Positions 1 through 9,138 are shown, numbered from the stretch's first letter. The stretch is 64,000 bases of DNA from Rhodocyclales bacterium (GCA_016177805.1 JACOUN010000097.1:22427-86426), one strand, 5' to 3'. The notes: generated from the sequence alone by a model not told the origin. Numbers and translations are program-made.

Positions 1-53
1 GCGAGCGCGGAGGCGGGGTCGCGGCTGGCCAGTTTCGCCCACGGGCGGGCCAT
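1..53 (-). CDS. 5' end of an unidentified gene (partial)
   Basis: An ATG on the minus strand at base 53 opens a frame that runs off the window edge after 17 codons (MARPWAKLASRDP...). It would be transcribed divergently from the FAH-family gene at 168, with about 115 bases between the two starts. The segment is too short to assign a family, and without the rest of the frame it could be a chance opening in GC-rich DNA. Confidence 0.35.
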   Translation of the reverse strand, partial: MARPWAKLASRDPASAL

Positions 54-167
54 TGTATAGCGCCCGCGAAGAAGCGCGTCGTGCGGTGAAATCCGCTTGC
101 CGGTTGGGCGGGTGCGTAGTACATAACGGATCTGGCGGCTTCGGCCCGCATTCGAGGAGAGCAGCAG

Positions 168-893
168 ATGGCAGGCACAAACGACGACAAATTCGTACTG
201 GCACCAGCGCCGCGCGCGGCGGTGCCGGTGCAGGGCGGGGGCTGGTTTCCGGTGCGGCGGATATTCTGCGTCGCGCGCAACTACGAGGCGCATGCGCGCG
301 AGATGGGCGCCGACCCGAGCCGCGAAGCGCCGTTTTTCTTCACCAAACCGGCGGATGCGGTGTTGCCGGTAGGCAGTGGCGAGACCGGCCGATTGGTTTA
401 TCCGCTGGCAACCCAGGATTTGCACCACGAGATCGAGCTGGTGGTGGCGTTGGCGGCGGGCGGCGAGAATCTGACCGCCGAACAGGCGCGCGCCTGCATC
501 TGGGGTTACGCGGTGGGACTGGACATGACGCGCCGCGACCTGCAGGCCGAGGCCAAGGCCAAGGGGCGGCCGTGGGACAGCGCCAAGGCATTCGACGACG
601 CTGCGCCGGTTTCGGCGCTCAGGCACATGCCGGGGGTGGAGCTGTCGCGTGGTGACATCCGCCTTGACGTCAATGGCGAACTGCGTCAGCGCGGTGATCT
701 GGGCGACATGATCTGGTCGGTGGCCGAGGTGATCGCGTACTTCTCGCGCTATTTCCGCTTGCAGGCGGGCGATCTGATTTTCACCGGCACGCCCGAAGGC
801 GTGGGGCCGGTGCGGGTCGGCGACCAGTTGCGCGGCGCGGTCGAGGGCGTCGGCACGCTGGCGCTGGAGGTGGTGGCGCGGCCGCAGCAGTAA
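168..893 (+). CDS. Fumarylacetoacetate hydrolase (FAH) family protein
   Basis: This 241-residue protein has the FAH fold throughout. The family opening motif FCVARNYEAHA lies at about residues 33-43, and the usual acidic metal ligands appear as E88 and E90 (HHEIELV) and D119 (GLDMTRRD), followed by the late FTGTPEGVGPV motif near residues 205-215. Members hydrolyse C-C bonds of acylpyruvates such as fumarylpyruvate, or decarboxylate/tautomerise oxaloacetate-like acids, using Mg2+ in the cytoplasm. The length fits the short YcgM/fumarylpyruvate hydrolase type, not true FAH. A GAGGAG ribosome site precedes the ATG. The gene ends 15 bases from the convergent malonyl-CoA decarboxylase gene. The exact substrate cannot be read from sequence. 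Confidence 0.88.
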   Translation: MAGTNDDKFVLAPAPRAAVPVQGGGWFPVRRIFCVARNYEAHAREMGADPSREAPFFFTKPADAVLPVGSGETGRLVYPLATQDLHHEIELVVALAAGGENLTAEQARACIWGYAVGLDMTRRDLQAEAKAKGRPWDSAKAFDDAAPVSALRHMPGVELSRGDIRLDVNGELRQRGDLGDMIWSVAEVIAYFSRYFRLQAGDLIFTGTPEGVGPVRVGDQLRGAVEGVGTLALEVVARPQQ

Positions 894-907
894 GGTAGCG
901 GACCGGA

Positions 908-2290
908 TCAGCGTCCGGCCAGGCGCTTGATGGCCGGCGTGACGTCGATGCGTCCGTCGCGGGCGAAGGCTTCGACATTGTCTTCGATGCGGTCGGGGTC
1001 GTACAGGTAGTTGACCATGATGCCCCACGACTGGCGCAGTCCCTTGTCCGCCGTGTCGGCGAGCCAGTTGAGGCGTTCGATGCGCGCGCCGTTGCCCAGG
1101 TGGAAGCGCGCCACCGGGTCGACCGGCTGGCCGTCGTCCTTGCGCGCGCCGGTCAGGTAGCCGGCCGCGATGCGCAGCAGCGGTTCGCGCAGGGCCCTGG
1201 CCAGCAATGGATCGTCCTGCCAGCCGCTGCCGCCGGCGATGATCTGGTCCAGTTCCATGGCCTGCGGCCCCGCGATGCCGGCTTCGGCGAGCCGCTTCCA
1301 GTCGGCGGGCTGAAAGGCCGCGAGCACGGTTTCGCGGTGCTGCGTTGCCCAGCGTAACAACCCTGGCATCGGCGAAAGTGTGGCGAAGGTCTTGAGCTTG
1401 GGAAAATCACGCTGCAGGTCGTCGACCACGCGCTTGAGCAGGAAATTGCCAAACGACACCCCGCGCAGTCCGGCCTGGGTGTTGCTGATCGAGTAGAAGA
1501 TCGCGGTGGTGGCGCGCGCGGTGTCGACCAGCGGCGCGTTTTCATCCAGCAGTCGCTGCACGTTGTCGGCCAGTTCTTCCAGCAGCGCGACCTCGACGAA
1601 GATCAGCGGCTCCATCGGCATGCGCGGGTGAAAGAAGGCGTAGCAGCGGCGGTCGGAGTCGAGGCGGTTCTTCAGGTCCTTCCACGACGAGATTTCGTGC
1701 ACGGCTTCGTATTCGACGATTTTTTCGAGCAGCGCCGCGGGCGAATTCCATGTGACGCGCGCCAGTTCCAGAAAGCCGACGTCGAACCATGCCGAGAGCC
1801 GTGCTTCGAGTTCGCGGTCGAGCGCCTGGAGTTCTTCGTCGTTGCGCAGATAGCGCAGCAGATCGGCGCGCAGATCGACGAGGAATTTCACCCCTTCGGG
1901 GATGGCGTTGAACTGGGTCAGGATACGGATGCGGGCCGAGCGCATCGCGGCGCGCAAGCGGGCTTCGGCCTCCCACTGCGCGTCCGAGCCCACGGCGGTC
2001 TGGTAGTCGGCGTGCGCCCGCGCGATGCGCTCCGGATCGGGGCCGAACTCCAGCGCGATCATGCGCAGGAAGGCATGCCGCCCCGCGTCGCCGAGCCCGA
2101 GATAGGTTTGCGCGAGCCGCGCCGCGCGCACCCGCGTCGACACTTCCCCGCCCAGCCCCTCGGCGCATTCCTGCAGTTGCTGGCGGGCGCGGTCGAGCAG
2201 TTTCTCCTCGCTCTCGCCGCCGACCCCGGTGGCGTTGGCGACCAGGGCGCGGACCTTCGACAGGCTGCGCGCGATCAGTCCCGATGACAT
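908..2290 (-). CDS. Malonyl-CoA decarboxylase
   Basis: This 460-residue cytoplasmic enzyme matches malonyl-CoA decarboxylase, which converts malonyl-CoA to acetyl-CoA and CO2. The N-terminal two-fifths is the helical oligomerisation region (residues about 1-170). The catalytic acetyltransferase-like part carries the family motifs EYEAVHEISSW, YAFFHPRMP, FYSISNTQAGL and ATLSPMPG, with a C-terminal GARIERLNWLAD segment. Length is normal for the bacterial MatA type. It lies 33 bases downstream of lgt on the same strand. No matB/matC partner is adjacent, so a dedicated malonate pathway is not shown; it may control the malonyl-CoA pool or detoxify malonyl-CoA made by side reactions. Confidence 0.93.
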   Translation of the reverse strand: MSSGLIARSLSKVRALVANATGVGGESEEKLLDRARQQLQECAEGLGGEVSTRVRAARLAQTYLGLGDAGRHAFLRMIALEFGPDPERIARAHADYQTAVGSDAQWEAEARLRAAMRSARIRILTQFNAIPEGVKFLVDLRADLLRYLRNDEELQALDRELEARLSAWFDVGFLELARVTWNSPAALLEKIVEYEAVHEISSWKDLKNRLDSDRRCYAFFHPRMPMEPLIFVEVALLEELADNVQRLLDENAPLVDTARATTAIFYSISNTQAGLRGVSFGNFLLKRVVDDLQRDFPKLKTFATLSPMPGLLRWATQHRETVLAAFQPADWKRLAEAGIAGPQAMELDQIIAGGSGWQDDPLLARALREPLLRIAAGYLTGARKDDGQPVDPVARFHLGNGARIERLNWLADTADKGLRQSWGIMVNYLYDPDRIEDNVEAFARDGRIDVTPAIKRLAGR

Positions 2291-2323
2291 GCTTGTACCT
2301 CCCCGAATGCGGTCGTATGCGAA

Positions 2324-3118
2324 TCAGACCGGCGCGCGCCTCTTGGCGCTCGCCAGCAGCAACACACCCACGACCACCATGGGCACACACAACCATTGTG
2401 CCGTCGATAGCCCCCATGCCAGCGTTCCGAAAATGCCGGGATCGGGGGTGCGGAAGAATTCGGCGGCGAAGCGCAGGCCGCCGTAGCCGATCAGGAACAC
2501 CGCCGACACCGCCTTGAGCGGGCGCGGTTGCGCGGCATACAGCCACAGGATCACGAACAGCAGCAGCCCTTCACCCAGCGCCTGGTAGATCTGCGACGGG
2601 TGGCGCGGCACCGCGTCGACCCACGGAAATACCATGGCCCACGGGACATCCGCTGTGACCGGACGCCCCCACAGCTCGCCGTTGATGAAGTTGCCGATGC
2701 GCCCCGCCGCCAGCCCGGTGGGCACCAGCGGCGCGATGAAGTCGGTGACTCGCCAGAAGCCCTGGCCGGTGCGTCGCCCATACAGCCACATCGCCACCAG
2801 CACCCCGAGAAAGCCGCCATGAAAGCTCATGCCGCCCTTCCAGATCGCGATGATCTGCGACGGGTTGGCGAAGTAATAGCCGGGCTGGAAGAACAGCACT
2901 TCGCCCAGCCGTCCGCCGATGACCACGCCGAGCATGCCGTACAGCAGCAGGTCGTCGATCCGGGCGGCGTCCCATCCGAGTTCCGGGCGGCGCCGTGCAT
3001 GGGCGCGGCCGAGCACGATGAACAGGACGAAGGCGAGCATGTACATCAGGCCGTACCAATGAACTGACACGGGGCCGAGCGAGATGGCGACGGGATTGAA
3101 CTGGGGGTGGGTCAGCAT
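2324..3118 (-). CDS. lgt: Phosphatidylglycerol--prolipoprotein diacylglyceryl transferase
   Basis: Lgt adds diacylglycerol to the lipobox cysteine of prolipoproteins in the inner membrane, the first step of lipoprotein maturation. The 264-residue protein has about seven membrane segments. The Lgt signature [13 protein letters not shown] lies at residues 139-151 with the essential Arg/Asn pair, and the conserved MSFHGGFLG motif (H100) precedes it. Length and motif order are typical. It sits between the yceH-like gene (33 bases upstream) and the malonyl-CoA decarboxylase gene on the same strand, so the three may be cotranscribed. Confidence 0.97.
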   Translation of the reverse strand: MLTHPQFNPVAISLGPVSVHWYGLMYMLAFVLFIVLGRAHARRRPELGWDAARIDDLLLYGMLGVVIGGRLGEVLFFQPGYYFANPSQIIAIWKGGMSFHGGFLGVLVAMWLYGRRTGQGFWRVTDFIAPLVPTGLAAGRIGNFINGELWGRPVTADVPWAMVFPWVDAVPRHPSQIYQALGEGLLLFVILWLYAAQPRPLKAVSAVFLIGYGGLRFAAEFFRTPDPGIFGTLAWGLSTAQWLCVPMVVVGVLLLASAKRRAPV

Positions 3119-3151
3119 GGGGAGGTCAGCGTTGCGCCGAGGAGGTGGAGG

Positions 3152-3841
3152 TCAATCGAACTGGGCGCGGAATTGCGCGAACTCGTCGCGCAATGCGTCG
3201 AGTTCCTCACGCAGACGCCTGACCTCCTCGGCAAGTTCCGCACCGGCGCCCTGGCCGCGCGGGCGCGCGTCGGCCATCAGGCTCGCGGCGAGGGCAAACT
3301 GCGCCAGCGTGTCTTCGCCGCCGAGCAACTGCGCGTAGCGTGTTTCCTTGGTGCCCGGAGCGCGCGGCAGCGGTGCGACCATAGGGGGGAACTTGTCGGC
3401 GAGGTGGTCGAGGACCGCTTCGACGGCGGCCAGATCGGTGAATGCGTGCATCCTTTCGCAGCGCTGGCGGATTTCGCCCGGCGTTTGCGGCCCGCGCAAC
3501 ATCAGTGTCGCCATGACCGACTGCTCGGGTTGCGGCAGCGAATGGCGCAGGCGCACCAGGTGTTCGTATTTGGCCACGCGGGCGCTGGCCTGGTCGCGTT
3601 TGGAGATCAGCTTGCGCGCCATCAGGCTGTCGATGGCCTGCTGAACCTCGGTCTCGCTCAGCGCGAGTACCGGGTCGCGCCCGGTCAGTTGGTTGGCGCC
3701 GGTGACGATGGCGTTGACCGACAGCGGATAGTTGTCCGGGGTGAGAAAGGCCTTCTCGATCAGCACGCCCAGAACCCGTATTTCGAGTGGGTCGAGATCG
3801 TAACCCGTGGCAGCGGTGTCCGGGGAGCCAGGTTCGGTCAT
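3152..3841 (-). CDS. YceH family protein (DUF480)
   Basis: This 229-residue soluble protein belongs to the YceH/DUF480 family, built from two winged-helix-like domains. The family opening DPLEIRVLGVLIEKAFLTPDNYPLSVNA is recognisable near residues 16-43 (given here only as landmarks LEIRVLGVL and TPDNYPLS), followed by VMATLMLRGPQTPGE. The last 30 residues are a predicted coiled coil (EEVRRLREELDALRDEF). Molecular function is not established for the family; a DNA-binding or regulatory role is often suggested from the fold. It is divergent from ilvD and is the first gene of the yceH-lgt-malonyl-CoA decarboxylase run. Confidence 0.9.
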   Translation of the reverse strand: MTEPGSPDTAATGYDLDPLEIRVLGVLIEKAFLTPDNYPLSVNAIVTGANQLTGRDPVLALSETEVQQAIDSLMARKLISKRDQASARVAKYEHLVRLRHSLPQPEQSVMATLMLRGPQTPGEIRQRCERMHAFTDLAAVEAVLDHLADKFPPMVAPLPRAPGTKETRYAQLLGGEDTLAQFALAASLMADARPRGQGAGAELAEEVRRLREELDALRDEFAQFRAQFD

Positions 3842-3958
3842 GCATCCTCCAAATGAGCGGTCAGGCGGTGAGTTCAGGATGATAGCCGACTCAGCGGGCT
3901 GCTTCGGTTAGAATCAAAAGCTATCCCCAAGCAAACACCACGACAAGTGGAGGACCTT

Positions 3959-5793
3959 ATGCCCCAGTATCGTTCCCGCACTTCGACCGCCGGCCGCAAC
4001 ATGGCGGGCGCGCGCGCCCTGTGGCGCGCCACCGGCATGAAGGACGGCGATTTCGACAAGCCCATCATCGCCATTGCCAACAGCTTCACCCAGTTCGTGC
4101 CCGGGATCTCGGCCAGCTCGTCGCGCGCGAGATCGAAGCCGCCGGCGGGGTGGCCAAGGAGTTCAACACCATCGCGGTCGACGACGGCATCGCGATGGGA
4201 CACGGCGGGATGCTGTATTCGCTGCCGTCGCGCGAGCTGATCGCCGACAGCGTCGAGTACATGTGCAACGCGCACACCGCCGATGCGCTGGTGTGCATCT
4301 CCAACTGCGACAAGATCACGCCGGGCATGTTGATGGCGTCGCTGCGCCTGAACATCCCGACCATCTTCGTCTCGGGCGGGCCGATGGAGGCGGGCAAGGT
4401 CAAGTGGGAAGCCAAGGTGTTTTCCATTGATCTCGTCGATGCCATGGTCAAGGCCGCCGACAGCGCCTGTTCGGATGCCGAGGTGGCCGAGATCGAGCGT
4501 TCGGCCTGTCCGACTTGCGGCTCGTGTTCGGGCATGTTCACCGCCAACTCGATGAATTGCCTGACCGAAGCACTGGGTCTGTCGCTGCCGGGCAACGGCA
4601 CCGTGCTCGCGACCCACGCCGACCGCAAGGAACTGTTCCTGCGCGCCGGGCGCGCCATCGTCAAGCTGGCGCGCCGCTACTACGAGAAGGACGACGCCTC
4701 GGTGTTGCCGCGCTCGATCGCGAGCTTCAAGGCGTTCGAGAACGCGATCACGCTCGATGTGGCGATGGGCGGATCGACCAACACCGTGCTGCACCTGCTC
4801 GCGGCGGCGCGCGAAGCGGGGGTGGACTTCACGATGAAGGACATCGACCGCATCTCGCGCAAGGTGCCGTGTTTGTGCAAGGTGGCGCCGGCGGTGCCCG
4901 ACGTGCACATCGAGGACGTCCATCGTGCCGGCGGCATCATGGCGATACTCGGCGAGATCAACCGCGCCGGGCTGCTGCATGTGGACGTTCCGACCGTGCA
5001 TACGCGCACGCTGGGCGAGGCGCTGCACCAGTGGGACGTGATGCAGGCGCACGACACTGCGGTGTTCGATTTCTATCGCGCCGCACCGGGCGGGGTGCCG
5101 ACGCAGCAGGCGTTCTCGCAGGACCGGCGCTGGGAAGAACTCGACATGGATCGCACCCACGGGGTGATCCGCGACCGGGCCAACGCCTTCAGCGAGGATG
5201 GCGGTCTGGCGGTGCTGTACGGCAACATCGCGGAAAACGGCTGCATCGTCAAGACTGCCGGCGTGGATGAGTCGATCTGGACGTTTACCGGCCGGGCGCG
5301 GGTGTTCGAGAGCCAGGAAGACGCGGTTGCGGGCATACTCGCCGACAACATCGTCGCCGGTGACGTGGTGGTGATCCGCTACGAGGGACCCAAGGGCGGG
5401 CCGGGGATGCAGGAAATGCTCTATCCGACCAGCTATCTGAAATCGAAGGGGCTGGGCGCGCAGTGCGCATTGCTGACCGACGGGCGCTTCTCGGGAGGCA
5501 CTTCCGGCTTGTCGATCGGTCACGCCTCGCCGGAAGCGGCTTGCGGGGGTGCGATCGCCCTGGTCGAGGAAGGCGATACGATAGAAATCGATATTCCGCA
5601 ACGTCGCATCCACCTCGCGATCACCAAGGCCGAACTGGCACGGCGCCGCGCCGACATGCAGGCGCGGGGCGATCGCGCATGGAGGCCGGTGGCGCGCGAA
5701 CGCTATGTGTCGGCCGCGCTGCAGGCCTATGCTGCGCTGACCACCAGCGCCGATACGGGGGCGGTGCGTGATGTGACGCAGGTGCAGCGCTGA
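3959..5793 (+). pseudogene. ilvD: Dihydroxy-acid dehydratase gene broken by a frameshift
   Basis: IlvD makes 2-oxo acids in branched-chain amino acid synthesis and carries an Fe-S cluster. The ATG at 3959, after a GTGGAGG ribosome site, opens a frame that matches IlvD up to NSFTQFVPG (base 4105). The match then continues in the next frame from [15 protein letters not shown] to the stop at 5793. Family members have the five residues HVHLK or similar between these blocks. Their loss plus the frame change corresponds to a 16-base deletion around 4103-4105. The rest looks intact, including [23 protein letters not shown] and SDGRFSGG-like motifs. Either the gene is inactive and the strain is auxotrophic or has a second copy, or the break is an assembly or sequencing error. 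Without the deletion the product would be about 615-620 residues, the normal length. Confidence 0.9.
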
Positions 5794-5880
5794 CCACGTG
5801 CCGAGCGCAAGCCCCGCGGTGGCGTCGGTTGCGGCGCGTCTGCCTTGACCGCCGTTGACCGGGGCTCTAACATCCGCCAG

Positions 5881-6075
5881 ATGGAAGCCGAGATCACGCA
5901 ACTTCAGAACCAGCTTGAGCAGCTCGTTGCTCTGTACGAGTCGGGAAAAGCCGAAGCGCGTCAGTTGCGTGCACGCGTGTCCACGCTCGAAGCCGAAAAC
6001 CGCCAACTGGTCGGAAAAGTAAGGCTGGCGAGCGAGAAACTCGAGTCCCTGTTGCAGAAACTACCGGAAGCCTGA
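5881..6075 (+). CDS. Small coiled-coil protein upstream of zapA (TIGR02449-like)
   Basis: A 64-residue, highly charged protein predicted to be one continuous coiled coil (MEAEITQLQNQLEQLVALYES... to the end), with heptad-spaced Leu and Val. Proteins of this size and type are regularly found directly before zapA in beta- and gammaproteobacteria and are thought to be ZapB-like division factors, but that role is inferred from position and shape. The ATG at 5881 is preferred; an in-frame TTG at 5845 would add 12 residues of unconserved sequence. The stop codon ends one base before the zapA start, implying translational coupling. Confidence 0.75.
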   Translation: MEAEITQLQNQLEQLVALYESGKAEARQLRARVSTLEAENRQLVGKVRLASEKLESLLQKLPEA

Positions 6076-6076
6076 C

Positions 6077-6379
6077 GTGGATAGCGATACGCTCGATATC
6101 ACCTTGCTGGGCAAAGAATACCGTGTCGCATGCAAGCCGCAGGACCGCGAAGGCCTGCTTGAAGCGGTGGCCTTCGTCGATGCCAAGCTGGCCGAGGCGG
6201 GGGCCAGAACCAGTGCTTCGGGCGAGAAGATCGCCCTGATGACCGCCCTCAATATTGCTCATGAATATCTCGCTTCACAGCGTTCCGGCGGGTTTGACAT
6301 GCCGGCACTGAAGCGTAGAATCGGACTCATGAACGCACGACTTGACGGCGTGCTGGCCCACCAGGACAAGCTGTTCTAG
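6077..6379 (+). CDS. zapA: Cell division protein ZapA
   Basis: ZapA binds FtsZ and crosslinks its filaments at the division septum. The 100-residue product has the family N-terminal strand region (ITLLGKEYRVAC), the EAVAFVDAKL segment, and a C-terminal coiled-coil part through residue 100 containing EKIALMTALNIAHEYL. Translation starts at GTG 6077, one base after the stop of the small coiled-coil gene. 6S RNA follows within about 30 bases, the arrangement common in proteobacteria. Confidence 0.92.
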   Translation: MDSDTLDITLLGKEYRVACKPQDREGLLEAVAFVDAKLAEAGARTSASGEKIALMTALNIAHEYLASQRSGGFDMPALKRRIGLMNARLDGVLAHQDKLF

Positions 6380-6407
6380 CTGACCTGTAGTGTGGCGGCA
6401 AGCGGGC

Positions 6408-6614
6408 TGTGAGGTCGGAATACGGTTAATCCCCTGCCGTGTTCGCCGAAACCGTAGACTCCTTTGGACCAATGTCGAGAGACATGGTTGCGGACCATGG
6501 CACCGCCGGTGTGCACGCCCCCAGACGGGTGAGCCTGAAGCGGCAGGAAAGCGACCACCCTGAACCACCGGTTCAGGATGATCGGTGGAGACGGCACAGG
6601 CGGGGGACCTCAAT
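6408..6614 (+). ncRNA. ssrS: 6S RNA
   Basis: 6S RNA mimics an open promoter and sequesters the sigma-70 RNA polymerase in stationary phase. Position directly after zapA is the standard location. The sequence can form the long closing stem expected: bases 6410-6416 pair with 6606-6612 (seven pairs), and 6435-6440 pair with 6591-6596 (six pairs), on either side of unpaired purine-rich stretches. The apical half contains a self-complementary CTGAACC/GGTTCAG arm at about 6560-6576. A rho-independent terminator follows at once. Ends are estimated from the outer pairing, so they may be off by several bases. Confidence 0.82.
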
Positions 6615-6653
6615 AAGGCAAGGCGCGAATTGTTTCGCGCCTTGCCTTTTTTT
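6615..6653 (+). terminator. Rho-independent terminator after 6S RNA
   Basis: A perfect 15-base-pair stem (6615-6629 with 6634-6648), a TTGT loop and a run of seven T residues. It closes the zapA/6S RNA transcription unit. The following 290 bases up to the DUF4212 gene hold no gene I can support. Confidence 0.93.
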
Positions 6654-6944
6654 GCGCGCTCCAACGCCTGTGGTCGCACCGGGTGCCATCGCTCGTCACG
6701 TCGCCGTGATCGCGCACCAGGTTGGGGCGCAGCCTTCTCCCAGGAAAATCGCAACGAATAGCGTTGTGCGCGGTAGCCGATGCGTTACTATTTGTAAGGC
6801 ATGCGTGGCGTTTATCTCAGCATGCCGTCGGTGTCAACCGGGGGCGCTACCGCGACACAAGAGGCTGGAGGCAAAGGCACGTCGCGGGCGGTATTGCAGT
6901 CGCGCCCAATACAAGACTATGCAACTCGCTAAGGAGGAGACAAG

Positions 6945-7211
6945 GTGAGTCAACTTACTGCCGAGAACCGGGTGTTGCACTGGCAGCACACCCGCAACTT
7001 GATGACAGCGCACTTGGTTGTCTGGTTCTTATTTTCGTATGTGGTGCACTGGTTCGCGCCGGAGCTGAACAATATCCGGTTTGCCGGCTGGCCGCTGGGC
7101 TATTACATGGCGTCGCAGGGAGCACTGGTCGCTTTCGTGATCCAGTTGTTCATTTTCGTCAAGCAGCAGGACAACGTCGACCGCAAGTTCGGCGTTGCCG
7201 AAGATGACTAA
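6945..7211 (+). CDS. DUF4212 membrane protein, symporter small subunit
   Basis: An 88-residue protein with two membrane segments (about residues 20-40 and 50-75) and the family WFxxSY/HWFAPEL pattern after a short cytoplasmic N-terminus. DUF4212 proteins are always paired with VC_2705-type sodium:solute symporters and are regarded as a small subunit of that carrier. The start is GTG 6945, chosen because AGGAGG lies nine bases upstream. The large subunit gene starts 12 bases downstream. The 290-base stretch before this gene, after the 6S RNA terminator, must carry its promoter, but I cannot identify it with confidence. Confidence 0.92.
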   Translation: MSQLTAENRVLHWQHTRNLMTAHLVVWFLFSYVVHWFAPELNNIRFAGWPLGYYMASQGALVAFVIQLFIFVKQQDNVDRKFGVAEDD

Positions 7212-7223
7212 GGGGATGATGAA

Positions 7224-9047
7224 ATGAGTCTTTTCAGAATGAAGGGCGATTTCATCGACAATCTCCCGAAGATCTACGGCCTTTATACCGGCGGGTTCCT
7301 GCTGTTTTTCGCCTTGATGGCGTGGTTCGAGACGCTGGGCATGAGTGCCGACACGATAGGCATCTTGTTCGTGGCGTTCACGATTGCGATCTACGCGATG
7401 ATCGGTGTGCTGTCACGCACCATGGAGATCGGCGCCTACTACGTCGCCGGGCGGCAGGTGCCGCCGGTGTTCAACGGCATGGCGACCGCCGCCGACTGGA
7501 TGTCTGGCGCTTCGTTTGTCGCGCTCGCGGGCGGCGTGTATATGGGGGGGCATGCCTATCTTGCGTTCGTGGTGGGATGGACCGGTGGCTACGTGCTTGT
7601 CGCAACGCTGATGGCCCCCTACTTGCGCAAGTTCGGCTGCTATACGGTGCCCGATTTCATCGGCACGCGCTTCGGCGGCAAACTCGCGCGCCTGTGCGCG
7701 GTGATCGTTCTGGTGGTGGCCTCCTTCACCTACGTGACCGCGCAGATCGATGCGACCGGCACGGTGGCGGCGCGCGCGCTCAACATCCCGTTCGAGGTCG
7801 GGGTGTGGTTCGGCTTGTCCGGCATTCTGGTGTGCTCGATGCTGGGCGGCATGCGTGCGGTGACGTGGACCCAGGTGGCGCAGTACATCGTGTTGATCGT
7901 GGCCTATCTGCTGCCGGTGTTCTGGATGTCGATCGCTCAGGGATTCGGGCCGATTCCGCAGTTTGCCTTCGGCGAGGCGGTGTCGCGCATCATGGAACTC
8001 GAACCCGTGCTGGGGGTGGGAACCAAGGCGACCGAAGCGGTTCCGGGGTTGGCGGTATTGACGACCTTGCACGCGACTCCGGGTGAGGGGGCGATGGCAG
8101 CGTGGAAGTTCGTGACGCTGGTGGCATGCATGATGATAGGCACGGCATCGCTGCCGCACATCCTGATGCGATACTTCACCACGCCGTCGGTGCGCGCAGC
8201 GCGCTCGTCGGTGGCCTGGTCGCTGCTGTTCATCTTCCTGCTGTACTTCACCGCGCCGGCGCTGGCCACCTTCAGCAAGCTGCAACTGCTCGATCCGTCG
8301 TTGCCGACCGCGATCATAGGCAAGACGATAGAGTCGGTGAACAGCCTCGAATGGGTGCAGAAGTGGAGCGCCATCGGCATGGTGGCGGTGCGTGACAGCA
8401 ACGGTGACGGTCTGCTGCAGATCAACGAGTTCTTCCTGCGCGCCGACATCATCGTGCTGGCGACTCCGGAGTTCGCAGGCTTGCCCTACGTGATCTCCGG
8501 TCTCGTCGCGGCGGGCGGGATGGCCGCCGCGATGTCTACCGCCGACGGTTTGCTGCTGGCAATCGCCAACGCACTGTCCCACGACCTGTATTTCAAGATC
8601 ATCGACCCCAAGGCCGAGACGCGCAAACGGTTGCTGGTGGCGCGCTTCCTGCTGGTGGTGATCGGTGCCGGGGGGGCGATCGTGGCGAGCATGAAACTCA
8701 CCGGGATACTGGGCGCGGTGGCGTGGGCGTTCTGCTTTGCGATGTCGGGGCTGTTTTTCCCGCTGGTGCTGGGAATCTGGTGGAAGCGCGCCAACAGCGA
8801 AGGGGCGATCGCGGGGATGATCATCGGCCTGGGGGTCGGCTGGTGGTATCTGCTGGCGGTGCGTTCGGGCATGACGCCATGGTTGGGGCTGGATCACCTG
8901 CGTTTCGGTATCGTGGGGGCCTCGGCGAGCCTGGTCGCCATGGTGCTGGTATCGTTGCTGACGCCTGCACCGGAGAAGGAGATCCAGGACATGGTCGATG
9001 AGGTGCGCATACCGCGCGGCGAGGCGGTGCTGGGTTCGGCACACTAG
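7224..9047 (+). CDS. Sodium:solute symporter, VC_2705 subfamily
   Basis: A 607-residue SSS-family carrier with about 13 membrane segments. Family features include YYVAGRQVPPVFNGMATAADWMSGASF near residues 73-99 and LPYVISGLVAAGGMAAAMSTADGLLL near residue 420 (landmarks only: GMATAADWMSG, AMSTADG). Proteins of this subfamily are related to acetate/propionate permeases (ActP) and, with DUF4212, import small carboxylates with Na+. A calcium-type EF-hand loop, D391-S-N-G-D-G to E402, sits in an extramembrane loop before segment 10. The small subunit is directly upstream, and a terminator follows. The substrate is inferred, not shown. Confidence 0.92.
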   Translation: MSLFRMKGDFIDNLPKIYGLYTGGFLLFFALMAWFETLGMSADTIGILFVAFTIAIYAMIGVLSRTMEIGAYYVAGRQVPPVFNGMATAADWMSGASFVALAGGVYMGGHAYLAFVVGWTGGYVLVATLMAPYLRKFGCYTVPDFIGTRFGGKLARLCAVIVLVVASFTYVTAQIDATGTVAARALNIPFEVGVWFGLSGILVCSMLGGMRAVTWTQVAQYIVLIVAYLLPVFWMSIAQGFGPIPQFAFGEAVSRIMELEPVLGVGTKATEAVPGLAVLTTLHATPGEGAMAAWKFVTLVACMMIGTASLPHILMRYFTTPSVRAARSSVAWSLLFIFLLYFTAPALATFSKLQLLDPSLPTAIIGKTIESVNSLEWVQKWSAIGMVAVRDSNGDGLLQINEFFLRADIIVLATPEFAGLPYVISGLVAAGGMAAAMSTADGLLLAIANALSHDLYFKIIDPKAETRKRLLVARFLLVVIGAGGAIVASMKLTGILGAVAWAFCFAMSGLFFPLVLGIWWKRANSEGAIAGMIIGLGVGWWYLLAVRSGMTPWLGLDHLRFGIVGASASLVAMVLVSLLTPAPEKEIQDMVDEVRIPRGEAVLGSAH

Positions 9048-9064
9048 GCCATAGCCGCGCCACG

Positions 9065-9098
9065 GCCGGAGCGGGGGTGACCCCCTCCGGCTTCTTTT
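9065..9098 (+). terminator. Rho-independent terminator after the symporter
   Basis: The inverted repeat GCCGGA (9065-9070) with TCCGGC (9086-9091), extended inside by a GGGGG/CCCCC stem, is followed by TTCTTTT. It ends the DUF4212-symporter operon about 40 bases before the next gene. Confidence 0.85.
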
Positions 9099-9138
9099 CG
9101 TGTGGTCCGGAATCGTGCTTGTGGGAGATGGGTGAGAA

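Noticed and set aside
3874..6006. A 700-codon open frame antisense to ilvD
   Set aside because: It runs opposite the ilvD/zapB-like/zapA region, has Arg/His-rich composition typical of GC-rich shadow frames, and crosses several real genes.
7413..9044. A long open frame antisense to the symporter
   Set aside because: Composition is rich in His, Arg and Gln without any domain; it mirrors the strong codon bias of the symporter gene.
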